Positions 35,122-43,480 of a stretch of DNA of 64,000 nucleotides are shown here, piece by piece. Where the stretch lies: positions 23,187-87,186 of the forward strand of contig NZ_KB898203.1 of the NCBI RefSeq assembly GCF_000377505.1, given 5' to 3'. Origin of the DNA: Paenibacillus massiliensis 2301065 = DSM 16942 (GTDB taxonomy: Bacteria > Bacillota > Bacilli > Paenibacillales > Paenibacillaceae). Both the position numbers and the translations under genes were made by a program. Numbering within the stretch: position 1 is the stretch's first letter; each line of letters begins with the position of its first letter. The notes beneath the pieces were generated by a model that was given only the letters and a program-made list of their open reading frames with translations, did not search any database and had not been told where the DNA came from.

Positions 35122-35435
35122 CATGTCTCACGTGCATCATAGGGTTGACGAGGGCGGAAGAAATGCATATAATTACTTTAGTGATTAAAAGCTTAAAAGC
35201 GAACAAGCGTCTAAGCGTGTAAGTGCGTGGGTGTATAAGCAACTAAGTGCATGGGTGCGTAAGCAATAAGTGTTTGGTTCACAAGTACTTAAGTATTTAG
35301 CTGACAAGATGTCTTTTGAGTGTTCACAGAATGTTCAGTGTAAGAGAGAATTCAATGATTATTATTCGAACTACACAGTTGGCGTAGCGCCATGGAGCCA
35401 TGATAAATTTCATTCACTAAGGGAGCGATGTTACG
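35122..35435. other. Intergenic region with degenerate repeats
   Basis: It contains loosely repeated words such as TAAGTGCGTGGGTGTATAAG and TAAGTGCATGGGTGCGTAAG (35218-35266). No convincing gene is seen. The DAHP synthase promoter should lie near the right end. Confidence 0.5.
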
Positions 35436-36500
35436 ATGATCGTTATTACAAATCAGCTTATTGCCGAAGAACAAATTCAGGATATTGTCCGCGTGGTAGA
35501 AAAAGAAGGGCTGCAAGCCCACGTCTCCAGAGGTACGGACCGTACAGTCATTGGTCTGATTGGGGCGGTAGAGCCTAAGCTGTCTGAGCATTTGCGCCAG
35601 ATGAAGGGTGTAGAGAAGGTTGTTAAGATTTCAAAGTCTTACAAGCTGGCAAGTCGGGATTTCCACCCGGAAAATACAGTTATTCGCATTAAGGATGTAG
35701 AAATTGGTGGTGGCGAGCTAGCTGTCATGGGTGGTCCTTGTGCGGTAGAGACGGCAGAGCAGATTGATGAGATCGCCAGACTGGTGAAGGCTGCTGGTGG
35801 GCAGATTCTGCGCGGAGGTGCCTTCAAGCCTCGTACAGGCCCTTACAGCTTCCAGGGGACAGGCGTAGAGGGACTCATCATGATGGCTGAAGCAGGCCAG
35901 AAGCATGGACTATTGACCATTACGGAAGTTATGACACCGGAGTATGTTGATATTTGTGCTGAGTATGCAGATATTCTGCAGGTCGGAACCCGTAATATGC
36001 AGAATTTCGATCTACTCCGCAAACTTGGAACCTGTGGTAAACCTGTTCTATTGAAACGTGGCTTCAGTTCTACTTACGACGAATTCCTGAATGCAGCTGA
36101 ATACATCCTTGCTGGGGGAAATCCGAACGTTATGCTCTGTGAGCGTGGTATTCGTACTTTCGAATCTTACACTCGAAATACGCTGGATTTGTCTGCCATC
36201 CCAGTCCTGCAACAGCTGAGCCATCTCCCGGTTATTTCCGATCCGAGTCATGGTACAGGCAGAAGAGAGCTGGTGGCACCGATGACAAAGGCTTCCGTGG
36301 CTGCGGGTGCAGACGGTCTGATCATTGAGATGCATACAGATCCTGACAATTCTATGACAGGTGACGGAGTCCAATCTTTGTTCCCAGATCAATTCGCTGA
36401 GCTGCTGCAGCAGCTCGAACAGCTGGCACCGATTGTTGGTAAAACCTTTTCAACCCAGAAACAACCTCTGAATGCATTTCCTTCAAGCGTTAATGCATAA
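35436..36500 (+). CDS. aroF: 3-Deoxy-7-phosphoheptulonate synthase with N-terminal regulatory domain
   Basis: This 354-residue class I-beta DAHP synthase condenses PEP and erythrose-4-phosphate, the entry step to aromatic amino acids. An N-terminal ferredoxin-like domain (about residues 1-70, MIVITNQLIAEEQIQDIV), as in the Thermotoga enzyme, should carry feedback control. The barrel follows with GGPCAVETAEQ, LRGGAFKPRTGPYSFQG, GTRNMQNFDLL, PVISDPSHGTGRR and IEMHTDPDNS. Single gene with its own terminator at 36539. The ATG follows GGGAGCGATGTTACG. Confidence 0.94.
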   Translation: MIVITNQLIAEEQIQDIVRVVEKEGLQAHVSRGTDRTVIGLIGAVEPKLSEHLRQMKGVEKVVKISKSYKLASRDFHPENTVIRIKDVEIGGGELAVMGGPCAVETAEQIDEIARLVKAAGGQILRGGAFKPRTGPYSFQGTGVEGLIMMAEAGQKHGLLTITEVMTPEYVDICAEYADILQVGTRNMQNFDLLRKLGTCGKPVLLKRGFSSTYDEFLNAAEYILAGGNPNVMLCERGIRTFESYTRNTLDLSAIPVLQQLSHLPVISDPSHGTGRRELVAPMTKASVAAGADGLIIEMHTDPDNSMTGDGVQSLFPDQFAELLQQLEQLAPIVGKTFSTQKQPLNAFPSSVNA

Positions 36501-36538
36501 ACGTTATAATGTGGAAAAGTATTTCACGTGAATCAAGC

Positions 36539-36567
36539 GAAAAGCCCGTCATGACGGGCTTTTTTAG
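36539..36567 (+). terminator. Terminator of DAHP synthase gene
   Basis: AAAGCCCGTC and GACGGGCTTT pair across a two-base loop and are followed by TTT. Confidence 0.9.
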
Positions 36568-36600
36568 CATTTTGAACCCGCTATAAAGCGTAAGAATATC

Positions 36601-36646
36601 TGACATGTGGATAAAAAATACCTGACATGAGTATTGACCCATGTCA
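36601..36646 (+). promoter_or_regulatory. TGACATG repeats upstream of glnA
   Basis: TGACATG occurs at 36601-36607 and again at 36623-36629, and its reverse complement CATGTCA is at 36640-36646, giving a direct repeat and a 7-bp inverted repeat with a 10-base centre. It does not fit the GlnR/TnrA site (TGTNA-N7-TNACA) well. It may be an operator of glnA; the binding protein is unknown. Confidence 0.5.
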
Positions 36647-36743
36647 CATATGAGATTTATAATGACGGAAAGAAAAAAATCGCACATGAACATTGCTTTC
36701 ATCAAGTAATCTTAATGTTCGGGAAAATTGGGAGGAAGAAGAC

Positions 36744-38168
36744 ATGTCCGTTGAAAAAGTATTGAAAACGATCCAAGAAAACAATATTGAGTGGGTAGAC
36801 TTCCGTTTTGTCGATCTGTCTGGACGCGTGCATCACATCTCGCTTCCGGCTACTGCAGTAGATGAGGAAACATTTGTTAATGGTGTTGCATTCGACGGTT
36901 CTTCCATCCCGGGCTATCGTGGTATCGAGGAATCTGACATGGTTATGTTGCCAGATCCAGAAGCCATTTATATTGACCCGTTCACACAGCATCCTACATT
37001 GAATGTAATGTGTAACATCGTCACTCCTGACGGTGAACAATATGATCGTGACCCACGCGGAATCGCAGATAAGGCTGAAGCGTTCCTGAAGACTGCAGGT
37101 GTTGGTACGGCAGCGTTCTTCGCTCCTGAGTCCGAATTCTTCATCTTTGATGATGTTCGCTATGAGAGCACGATGAACAGTTCCTCCTACTTCGTGGATT
37201 CCGAAGAAGCAGCTTGGAACACGAACCGTAAGGAAGAGGGCGGTAACCTTGGCTTCAAGGTTGGCGTGAAGGGTGGATATGTACCAGTAGCTCCAGTAGA
37301 TACTCAACAAGATATCCGTAGTGAAATGTGCCGCCTGCTTGAAGAAGCTGGTCTGAGCGTTGAGCGTCATCACCATGAAGTAGCTACAGCAGGTCAAGCA
37401 GAGATCAACTTCCGTTTCGATACGCTGAAGAAAACAGCAGATAACCTGTTGGTATACAAATACATTGTTCATAACACTGCTCGTCAATATGGTAAAGTAG
37501 CAACTTTCATGCCAAAACCACTGTTCGGTGATAACGGAAGCGGCATGCACGTTCACCAATCCATCTTCGATGGCGACACACCTTTGTTCTACGAAAAAGG
37601 CGCATATGCTAACCTGAGTGAGACAGCAATGCACTACATCGGCGGAATCCTGTATCATGCTCCTGCATTGATCGCTCTGACGAACCCGAGCACGAACTCC
37701 TTCAAGCGTCTGGTTCCTGGTTACGAAGCACCAGTTAACCTGGTATTCTCCAAAGGTAACCGTTCCGCAGCAGTTCGTATCCCGGTAGCAGCTGTTACAC
37801 CTAAGGGCTGTCGTATCGAGTTCCGTACACCGGATTCCACAGCGAACCCTTACCTGGCATTTGCAGCTATGCTGATGGCTGGTCTGGATGGTATCAAGCG
37901 CAAGCTGAACCCTGTTGAGCTGGGCTATGGTCCACTGGATACTAACATTTACGAGCTGTCTGATGAAGAGAAGGGCAAAATCCGCAGCGTTCCAGGTACA
38001 CTGGACGAAGCGCTGGATGCTCTGGAAGCTGACTTTGAGTTCTTGACTGAGGGTGGCGTATTTACCAAGGAATTCATTGATAACTACGTACAATTCAAGC
38101 GTTCTGAAGCAAAAGCTGTATCCATCCGTGTTCATCCACACGAGTACAGCCTCTACTTCGACTGCTAA
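36744..38168 (+). CDS. glnA: Glutamine synthetase type I, beta subgroup-like
   Basis: This 474-residue glutamine synthetase makes glutamine from glutamate, ammonia and ATP. Landmarks are VAFDGSSIPG, FAPESEFFIFDD, GQAEINFRF, GDNGSGMHVHQS, the NPSTNSFKRLVPGYEAP loop and the RIEFRTPD active-site region. It carries the extra segment of about 25 residues (about 140-165) and a Tyr403 in NIYELSDEE corresponding to the adenylylated Tyr397 region of E. coli, both marks of GSI-beta rather than the 444-residue GSI-alpha usual in Bacillus. GGGAGGAAG precedes ATG 36744. No glnR is adjacent. Confidence 0.95.
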   Translation: MSVEKVLKTIQENNIEWVDFRFVDLSGRVHHISLPATAVDEETFVNGVAFDGSSIPGYRGIEESDMVMLPDPEAIYIDPFTQHPTLNVMCNIVTPDGEQYDRDPRGIADKAEAFLKTAGVGTAAFFAPESEFFIFDDVRYESTMNSSSYFVDSEEAAWNTNRKEEGGNLGFKVGVKGGYVPVAPVDTQQDIRSEMCRLLEEAGLSVERHHHEVATAGQAEINFRFDTLKKTADNLLVYKYIVHNTARQYGKVATFMPKPLFGDNGSGMHVHQSIFDGDTPLFYEKGAYANLSETAMHYIGGILYHAPALIALTNPSTNSFKRLVPGYEAPVNLVFSKGNRSAAVRIPVAAVTPKGCRIEFRTPDSTANPYLAFAAMLMAGLDGIKRKLNPVELGYGPLDTNIYELSDEEKGKIRSVPGTLDEALDALEADFEFLTEGGVFTKEFIDNYVQFKRSEAKAVSIRVHPHEYSLYFDC

Positions 38169-38189
38169 TACGATATTTGCAGCAATTCG

Positions 38190-38216
38190 GGACCTCCAGA
38201 GCTCTGGAGGTCTTTT
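38190..38216 (+). terminator. Terminator of glnA
   Basis: GACCTCCAGA and TCTGGAGGTC form a near-perfect stem followed by TTTT. Confidence 0.9.
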
Positions 38217-38540
38217 GCTTGAGCGATCCTGAAGCAAGGAGCTTGAAGCACACGCGAAGAGTAGGAACGAACGTATGGGCAGCAGGCGTTATAGTAACGT
38301 AGGAATGAACGTATCAGGAGCGGGTGTTACATGAACGTAAGAAGGAGCCGCTTCTTACACCGTTGATATTACATCCAATGTTAGATATTAAATGTGACAT
38401 TGTCATGTAACCGGAGTAGGAGAGCAAAGCTGACAAGCCACGTGTCAGCATCCCTGAGAATAGTAAATAATCGGAACCGAGGTATCCAGATGTAGTGGTG
38501 AAGCATTTCACAAAAACTTTGCAAAACGGTCTTGAAGCCC
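38217..38540. other. Intergenic region, no gene seen
   Basis: This gap before the serC promoter has scattered repeats of GAACGTA (38268, 38305 and 38333 areas) and an AT-rich stretch. No frame with a ribosome site or family likeness is seen. Confidence 0.5.
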
Positions 38541-38569
38541 TTGAACACGCCATGGAATACTGCTATTAT
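38541..38569 (+). promoter_or_regulatory. Putative sigma-A promoter of serC
   Basis: TTGAAC at 38541-38546 and TATTAT at 38564-38569 are 17 bases apart, about 80 bases upstream of the serC start. Confidence 0.65.
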
Positions 38570-38652
38570 AAGCGATAATATTTGCATCTTGTGTAGATAT
38601 GGGTGACCTGTTAAAGAATCCATGTTAACCAGTAGAGAGGATGGGAGTACTG

Positions 38653-39741
38653 TTGAGCAAGAGAGCCTATAATTTTAATGCGGGACCTGCGGCATTGCCG
38701 CTGAAGGTATTGGAACGCGCCCAAGCCGAGTTCGTTGATTTTCGTAATACGGGGATGTCTATTATGGAGATGTCTCATCGTGGTGCCGTGTATGAGTCTG
38801 TTCATAACGAAGCACAGGAACGTATTCTTCGCCTCTTGGGTAATCCGGAAGGCTACAAGGTACTGTTCCTCCAGGGTGGTGCCAGTACCCAGTTCGCCAT
38901 GATTCCTATGAACTTCTTGGGCGAAGGCAAGACTGGTAGCTATGTGATGACTGGAAGCTGGGCGGACAAGGCGTTGAAAGAGGCCAAGCTCGTAGGAGAG
39001 ACACATGTTGCAGCATCCTCAAAGGAATCAAGCTATATGAGTCTTCCGAACCTAAGCAATCTGGAGTTGCCAGAGTCGTCTGCATACTTGCATGTAACCT
39101 CTAATGAGACTATTGAAGGCGTACAGTTCCAATCGTACCCGAGTACAGGCAATGTGCCTTTGATTGCGGACATGTCCAGTGACATTTTCTGCCGGCCGTT
39201 GGATATTACCCAATTCGGTATGGTATATGCTGGAGCACAGAAGAATCTCGGTCCTTCCGGTGTAACGGTAGTCATTGCTCGTGAGGAGCTGCTTGCGGAT
39301 TCTCCAGGACATATTCCTACCATGCTGCGCTACAGTACGTTCCTGAGTAATAATTCTCTCTATAATACACCGCCATCCTTCTCCGTCTATATGGTTAATG
39401 AGGTCGTGAAGTGGATTGAGGAAGAAGGTGGCTTGTCTGGTATTGAGGCGAAGAACCGTGATAAGGCCGGCTTGCTGTATCAGACGATTGACAACAGTGG
39501 TGGCTTCTATAAGGGCTGTGCCGATACAGAGAGCCGCTCTCTGATGAACGTAACGTTCAGATTGGCTACAGAGGAGCTAGAGAAGTTGTTTGCGAAGGAA
39601 TCCGAGCAGGCAGGCTTCATCGGCCTCAAGGGTCATCGCAGCGTAGGAGGACTTAGAGCGTCGATCTATAACGCTGTTCCTTACGAGAGCTGTAGTGCTC
39701 TGGCTGATTTCATGGGTGATTTCCAGAAGCGTCATGGTTAA
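38653..39741 (+). CDS. serC: Phosphoserine aminotransferase
   Basis: This class V PLP aminotransferase of 362 residues makes phosphoserine in the serine pathway (and also serves B6 synthesis in some bacteria). The N-terminus SKRAYNFNAGPAALPLKVL and the region FLQGGASTQFAMIPMNFL are diagnostic; the PLP lysine is in YAGAQKNLGPSG. The start is best at TTG 38653: residues then align with other SerC proteins, and GGGAG lies 5 bases before. The ATG at 38641 is immediately after GAGAGG and would add four residues. Terminator at 39775. Confidence 0.95.
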   Translation: MSKRAYNFNAGPAALPLKVLERAQAEFVDFRNTGMSIMEMSHRGAVYESVHNEAQERILRLLGNPEGYKVLFLQGGASTQFAMIPMNFLGEGKTGSYVMTGSWADKALKEAKLVGETHVAASSKESSYMSLPNLSNLELPESSAYLHVTSNETIEGVQFQSYPSTGNVPLIADMSSDIFCRPLDITQFGMVYAGAQKNLGPSGVTVVIAREELLADSPGHIPTMLRYSTFLSNNSLYNTPPSFSVYMVNEVVKWIEEEGGLSGIEAKNRDKAGLLYQTIDNSGGFYKGCADTESRSLMNVTFRLATEELEKLFAKESEQAGFIGLKGHRSVGGLRASIYNAVPYESCSALADFMGDFQKRHG

Positions 39742-39774
39742 GTATAATGTAACAAGTATATAGCAGCACAAGAT

Positions 39775-39812
39775 AACCTTCCTATGCTGGTAGCAATAGG
39801 AAGGTTTTTTCT
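39775..39812 (+). terminator. Terminator of serC
   Basis: The arms AACCTTCCTAT and ATAGGAAGGTT pair across a loop and are followed by TTTTT. Confidence 0.9.
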
Positions 39813-39837
39813 TGAAATCGAAAAGGAGAAATGAAAC

Positions 39838-40302
39838 ATGGCATTACACATTGTATTAGTAGAACCGGAGATTCCCGCGAATACTGGGAACATTGCACGC
39901 ACCTGTGCGGCCACGGGAGCACACCTGCATCTGGTGAGGCCCCTGGGGTTTCGTACAGATGATGCGACACTGAAGAGAGCAGGGCTGGACTACTGGCATG
40001 CTGTACACGTGGAATATCACGATTCCTTTGCTGAGGTTCAGCAAAAATATGCTGATGGCAGGTTTTTTTATGCAACGACGAAGGCGGAGAAGCGGTATTC
40101 TGACTTCAGCTATCGCGATCATGACTTTTTCGTATTTGGCAAGGAGACAAAAGGCCTACCCCAAGAGTTAATTTCTTCCAATAAAGAATGGTGTGTTCGA
40201 ATGCCGATGTCGAACGATGTCAGGTCTTTGAATTTGTCGAATTCGGCTGCAATAATGGTGTATGAAGCCTTAAGACAGCTTGATTTTCCCGGTTTAATAT
40301 GA
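39838..40302 (+). CDS. trmL: tRNA (cytidine(34)-2'-O)-methyltransferase, TrmL
   Basis: This 154-residue SPOUT-class methyltransferase 2'-O-methylates the wobble base of tRNA-Leu species. Family marks are VEPEIPANTGNIARTCAATG near the N-terminus, FVFGKETKGLP in the knot, and the C-terminal SNDVRSLNLSNSAAIMVYEALR. Length is right for TrmL/YibK. AAAAGGAG precedes the ATG. It follows serC after a terminator and lies upstream of the AbrB-like gene. Confidence 0.94.
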   Translation: MALHIVLVEPEIPANTGNIARTCAATGAHLHLVRPLGFRTDDATLKRAGLDYWHAVHVEYHDSFAEVQQKYADGRFFYATTKAEKRYSDFSYRDHDFFVFGKETKGLPQELISSNKEWCVRMPMSNDVRSLNLSNSAAIMVYEALRQLDFPGLI

Positions 40303-40567
40303 AAAAACTTGTATGGAACAACAGTTATTTTTCATAAAACCTAAACAGATTAGGGCTATCGGACGATAACATATGTATGTGGTATTGCTGTTTTTTGTTA
40401 ATGACACACCTGAATGGTGCTATAGACGTGCATATTTAAGCACGAAATCACAAATTCGGGTAGGATTCGACAAGAATTCGGCGAATTGTTGAATGGAGGT
40501 ATAAACAGAGTCTTTATACCTAGCATTCATCAGTATAATCATCTTAACAGGAGAGGTGTCTAAATAA

Positions 40568-40822
40568 ATGAAGCCTGCTGGTGTAGTTCGGAAAGTGGAT
40601 CAGCTGGGAAGAATCGTCTTGCCCAAATCCCTAAGAAAACGATATCAAATGAATGAAGGAGATCCCGTAGAAATTCTGGTTCAAGGGGATCATATTATTC
40701 TGGAGCGTTATCGCCCTAAATGTGTGTTCTGTGGCTCCATGGAAGAAGTTAGTGAATTCAAGGATCGTTATATTTGCGGTCAATGCATGAGCGATATGAC
40801 ACAGCTCCCTAAGCATGCTTAA
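40568..40822 (+). CDS. AbrB/MazE/SpoVT-family regulator with C-terminal paired CxxC
   Basis: This 84-residue protein has an N-terminal swapped-hairpin DNA-binding domain (MKPAGVVRKVDQLGRIVLPK..., through ILVQGDHIILERY, residues 1-50) clearly of AbrB type. It then departs from AbrB: the C-terminus has CVFC (about 57-60) and CGQC (about 74-77), a likely zinc ribbon. B. subtilis AbrB has a different C-terminal multimerisation domain. It may be a transition-state or redox/metal-sensing regulator. GGAGAGG precedes the ATG. It has its own terminator. Confidence 0.88.
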   Translation: MKPAGVVRKVDQLGRIVLPKSLRKRYQMNEGDPVEILVQGDHIILERYRPKCVFCGSMEEVSEFKDRYICGQCMSDMTQLPKHA

Positions 40823-40831
40823 GAGCTCATG

Positions 40832-40869
40832 ACAAAGAGCATCACGAGTATTTCGTGATGCTCTTTGTA
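40832..40869. terminator. Hairpin after the AbrB-like gene
   Basis: ACAAAGAGCATCACGA and TCGTGATGCTCTTTGT form a very long perfect stem with a small loop. The T-run is weak on both strands, but the position between convergent genes fits a bidirectional terminator. Confidence 0.75.
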
Positions 40870-40939
40870 TAGTACATTAGCTTTCCTCCAAGCGCTATTC
40901 ATACTTTCGAGGAGTGCTGATGTACCCTTAACTGTAATG

Positions 40940-42007
40940 TTATTTAAAGAACAAGAAGTGTGTGGGCACTGGACGAAGCCTTCCGTCGGAGGGCTTATTC
41001 ACAACCCGTCCGTTCAGAATCATGGAGGAGGAGCCGCCACCGTCCAGATTGTAAGCATTCTGGACGCCCAGATTGAACATTTTGGCTTGTAGCTCCTCCA
41101 AGGTGGCCCCTGAGCTGCCCTGCTCATTGTAGCCATCAACGACAATAATCAGCAATTGGTCATCCTTATAATTGCCAATGACAGTACGTGGTGCACGCTT
41201 GGGTGTCGTCTTCCATTTCGCTGGAATGGCAACCTTCTGTCCGTTCTGAATGAGTACCGGTACGAAGGTAGCTCCAAATGAGGGCTGAAGGCCGTCAAGT
41301 GCAGCTTGATTTGCAAATTTACCGCCAATCAACCGACCTGACTGACTCAGACCGATAAAAGTCAGGTCCTTGAAGCTGGCCTGAAAGCCATTCACATATT
41401 TACCGTTCATTATAGTGGTGCTAAGCGGGTAACGCTTGCCCCCGCCATCAGCAAAGCCGCCAGCATTGATGCCAGCCACGGCCCCACTACGGGAGACGGC
41501 TCGCATTGTCGTCTCTGTACTGCCAGGCGTCCCCGTACCTAGGGACATCTGCATGGCCGTAGGATCCTTCAGCTTCACCTTCATGGCGTAGCCCTTGTAG
41601 GCACCGGGATTAACCTTGAACAGCTCGATAGTAATTCGATCACTGTTCACTCGCTCATAGGGCGTGCCTAGCTTAGCAGTTATTCGTCGATTGTATATGG
41701 TCTCAGGTCGGCTTGACTGCGCGGCAGCTGACTTGGCAATGCTGTTCATGGTCTGTGTCGTCTGCTTGTACAATTCGGCGGTCTTCTGAATGGATGTTAC
41801 CGTATAGGATGCTGTATTCTCAGCTTCGTCCAGCTGGCCCATAATATGCTGGCTCTGGGCACTCCAATCACTTACAGGACCATACTTAATGTTAGTCTCT
41901 GGGAAGGCAAGCGGGCGATTCAGGAAGACCAAGAAGAGCAGAAGTCCAATAAACGGTGCTAACGTCATCATCATCAGACGGTTAAGTTGTTTGGCTTCCA
42001 TTCTCAT
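40940..42007 (-). CDS. Phosphodiester glycosidase (NAGPA-domain) family protein
   Basis: This 355-residue protein has an N-terminal membrane anchor (about residues 10-30) and a C-terminal NAGPA domain (about 160-355). Domain marks are AGINAGGFADGGGKRYPLS, RTVIGNYKDDQLLIIVVDGY, and YNLDGGGSSSMILNG near the end. Such domains hydrolyse sugar phosphodiesters, and bacterial members occur near exopolysaccharide or wall-teichoic-acid genes. It would act outside the membrane. ATG 42007 overlaps the stop of the upstream coiled-coil gene by four bases, so they are coupled. Confidence 0.87.
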   Translation of the reverse strand: MRMEAKQLNRLMMMTLAPFIGLLLFLVFLNRPLAFPETNIKYGPVSDWSAQSQHIMGQLDEAENTASYTVTSIQKTAELYKQTTQTMNSIAKSAAAQSSRPETIYNRRITAKLGTPYERVNSDRITIELFKVNPGAYKGYAMKVKLKDPTAMQMSLGTGTPGSTETTMRAVSRSGAVAGINAGGFADGGGKRYPLSTTIMNGKYVNGFQASFKDLTFIGLSQSGRLIGGKFANQAALDGLQPSFGATFVPVLIQNGQKVAIPAKWKTTPKRAPRTVIGNYKDDQLLIIVVDGYNEQGSSGATLEELQAKMFNLGVQNAYNLDGGGSSSMILNGRVVNKPSDGRLRPVPTHFLFFK

Positions 42008-42414
42008 TTTAATAAGTCCATCTTCTTCTGCAGGGTGTCCAGCTGCTTCTTAACCTCGGCTAGTTGCGTATAGAGCTTGTTGCTATTGTCCGTCTTATCG
42101 CTCGCATTGTCCTTGGTGAACGTGAGCAGTTCATTCAACGAATCAACCTTGCCCTGCAACTCGTCCATTTCTTTGGACATCACGTCAAACTTTTGTTCAT
42201 ATTCCGCCTGCAGGCCTGCCATTTGTTGATCCACATGGCCCTGCACCTGGAACAGCATTTCTTGCTTCAGATGATTGCTGTACAGATAGGTTGCGGCTAT
42301 ACCGGCTAGGATCAGCACAACCCAGAGTATGAGAAAAGCCTTGACGGAAGGACTCTTCACCCGTTCGCTACGGCGTGATGCCGGAACTGTGGATGGTTCT
42401 GTAGAGTTCTGCAT
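42004..42414 (-). CDS. Membrane-anchored coiled-coil protein, partner of the NAGPA gene
   Basis: This product of 136 residues has a Ser/Arg-rich start, one membrane helix (FLILWVVLILAGIAATYLY, about residues 30-48) and a long C-terminal coiled coil (MAGLQAEYEQKFDVMSKEMD... to KKQLDTLQKKMDLLK) outside the membrane. No known family. The start at ATG 42414 follows CGGGAGTG; the frame extends upstream to 42459 without a ribosome site. First of a two-gene unit with the NAGPA protein, so it may scaffold or anchor it. Confidence 0.75.
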   Translation of the reverse strand: MQNSTEPSTVPASRRSERVKSPSVKAFLILWVVLILAGIAATYLYSNHLKQEMLFQVQGHVDQQMAGLQAEYEQKFDVMSKEMDELQGKVDSLNELLTFTKDNASDKTDNSNKLYTQLAEVKKQLDTLQKKMDLLK

Positions 42415-42663
42415 GAAATCACTCCCGTGGTGAATCCAATTCATAATCCATTTAGCCACAGCTAGTATGAATTGATTCTTTATAGTTCAATTTTCCAGTC
42501 TCATTCTATCACGGGCCTATACTAAATCGCAAAAATGTAATAGTTTCCAAGCTTGAATTATAAATGATTGCCCCTGAATTCTAATAAGAAACCTACAGTA
42601 CATATCCATACAGCAAGGATCGGGGGACATAACATTGGTCGCATAATCGGGAGGTACAACAGT

Positions 42664-43320
42664 ATGAAAAAAGTGTGGCAGGTGGTTATCGTTGATATTC
42701 ATCCGACAAGCATGCTCGGAACCAAGCTGATTCTGGAGGATCAGCAGGATTTGCTTGTGCGGGGGATGACATCAAGCGGCACAGAGGCACAGCAGCTGGC
42801 GGGCAGCATCAAGCCCGAGCTCATTTTGATGGACTATAAGCTGCCGGAGGGAACCGCCATTCCTTTCATTACTGAAATCAAGTTGGTCTCGCCTGAGAGC
42901 CACATTATCATTATGACAGATGCTTACGATCTGAACTTATTTCAGCAAGCGACGAAAGTCGGGGCAAGTGGCGTGATCTCCAAGCAAGCTTCCACCAATC
43001 AACTCATTCATTTGATTAACGGTTTGCGTGAGGGGGTCGTATCCGTGCCTTTGGAATGGATTCAGCAAGGGAGCTGGCCCATGACCCAACTTCTGTCACC
43101 AGAACCGTTCGATGAATTGACAGATACCGAAATTTTTATAATGGAACGTATAGTTCAGGGCATTACATATGATAAGATTGCTGTAGAGATCGAGGTCAGT
43201 CGCCGCTCTATAGACAATTATTTGAGAAAAATTTACGCGAAGCTGGGTGTGTCGAGCAGAGCACAGGCGATTGAGCGGTACGCCTTGTATGTAAGACAGT
43301 CCAAGCCGCTATATGCCTAG
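42664..43320 (+). CDS. NarL/LuxR-family response regulator, ComA-like, orphan
   Basis: This product of 218 residues has an N-terminal receiver domain and a C-terminal LuxR-type helix-turn-helix (ELTDTEIFIMERIVQGITYDKIA, VSRRSIDNYLRKIYAKLGV). The phospho-acceptor Asp57 (LILMDYKLPEG) and a Lys in VISKQAS are present, but the N-terminal acidic pair is only single: IVDIHPTS where DDHP is usual. B. subtilis ComA has a similar overall layout and length. No kinase gene is adjacent. ATG 42664 follows GGGAGGT; the longer frame from 42568 lacks a ribosome site. Confidence 0.9.
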   Translation: MKKVWQVVIVDIHPTSMLGTKLILEDQQDLLVRGMTSSGTEAQQLAGSIKPELILMDYKLPEGTAIPFITEIKLVSPESHIIIMTDAYDLNLFQQATKVGASGVISKQASTNQLIHLINGLREGVVSVPLEWIQQGSWPMTQLLSPEPFDELTDTEIFIMERIVQGITYDKIAVEIEVSRRSIDNYLRKIYAKLGVSSRAQAIERYALYVRQSKPLYA

Positions 43321-43480
43321 TACAAGTGTACTCCTTGCATAGAACCTGGCAGGTAAGGCGCATAATTGGATAACGAACCGAATACGTTGTAGGAGCTTTT
43401 GTACATTTCACAGCTGCTAGGACCGGAGCATCATGAGGTATACCAGAATACCCGTTAGGGTGTAAATGAGGGGGTTCTTC

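Noticed and set aside
34885..35242. Frames through the 9-bp tract: SYT-repeat on plus, Cys-rich on minus
   Set aside because: Both come from the tandem repeat. They have no ribosome site, and the plus frame starts inside the DUF3905 gene and overlaps its terminator.
36601..36680. GlnR/TnrA operator before glnA
   Set aside because: No good TGTNA-N7-TNACA match was found by eye; the visible dyad is TGACATG-N10-CATGTCA instead.
36702..38237. 511-codon open frame on the minus strand across glnA
   Set aside because: It is the mirror of a clearly coding, family-matched glutamine synthetase gene; the translation is Cys- and Val-rich with no family resemblance and no ribosome site.
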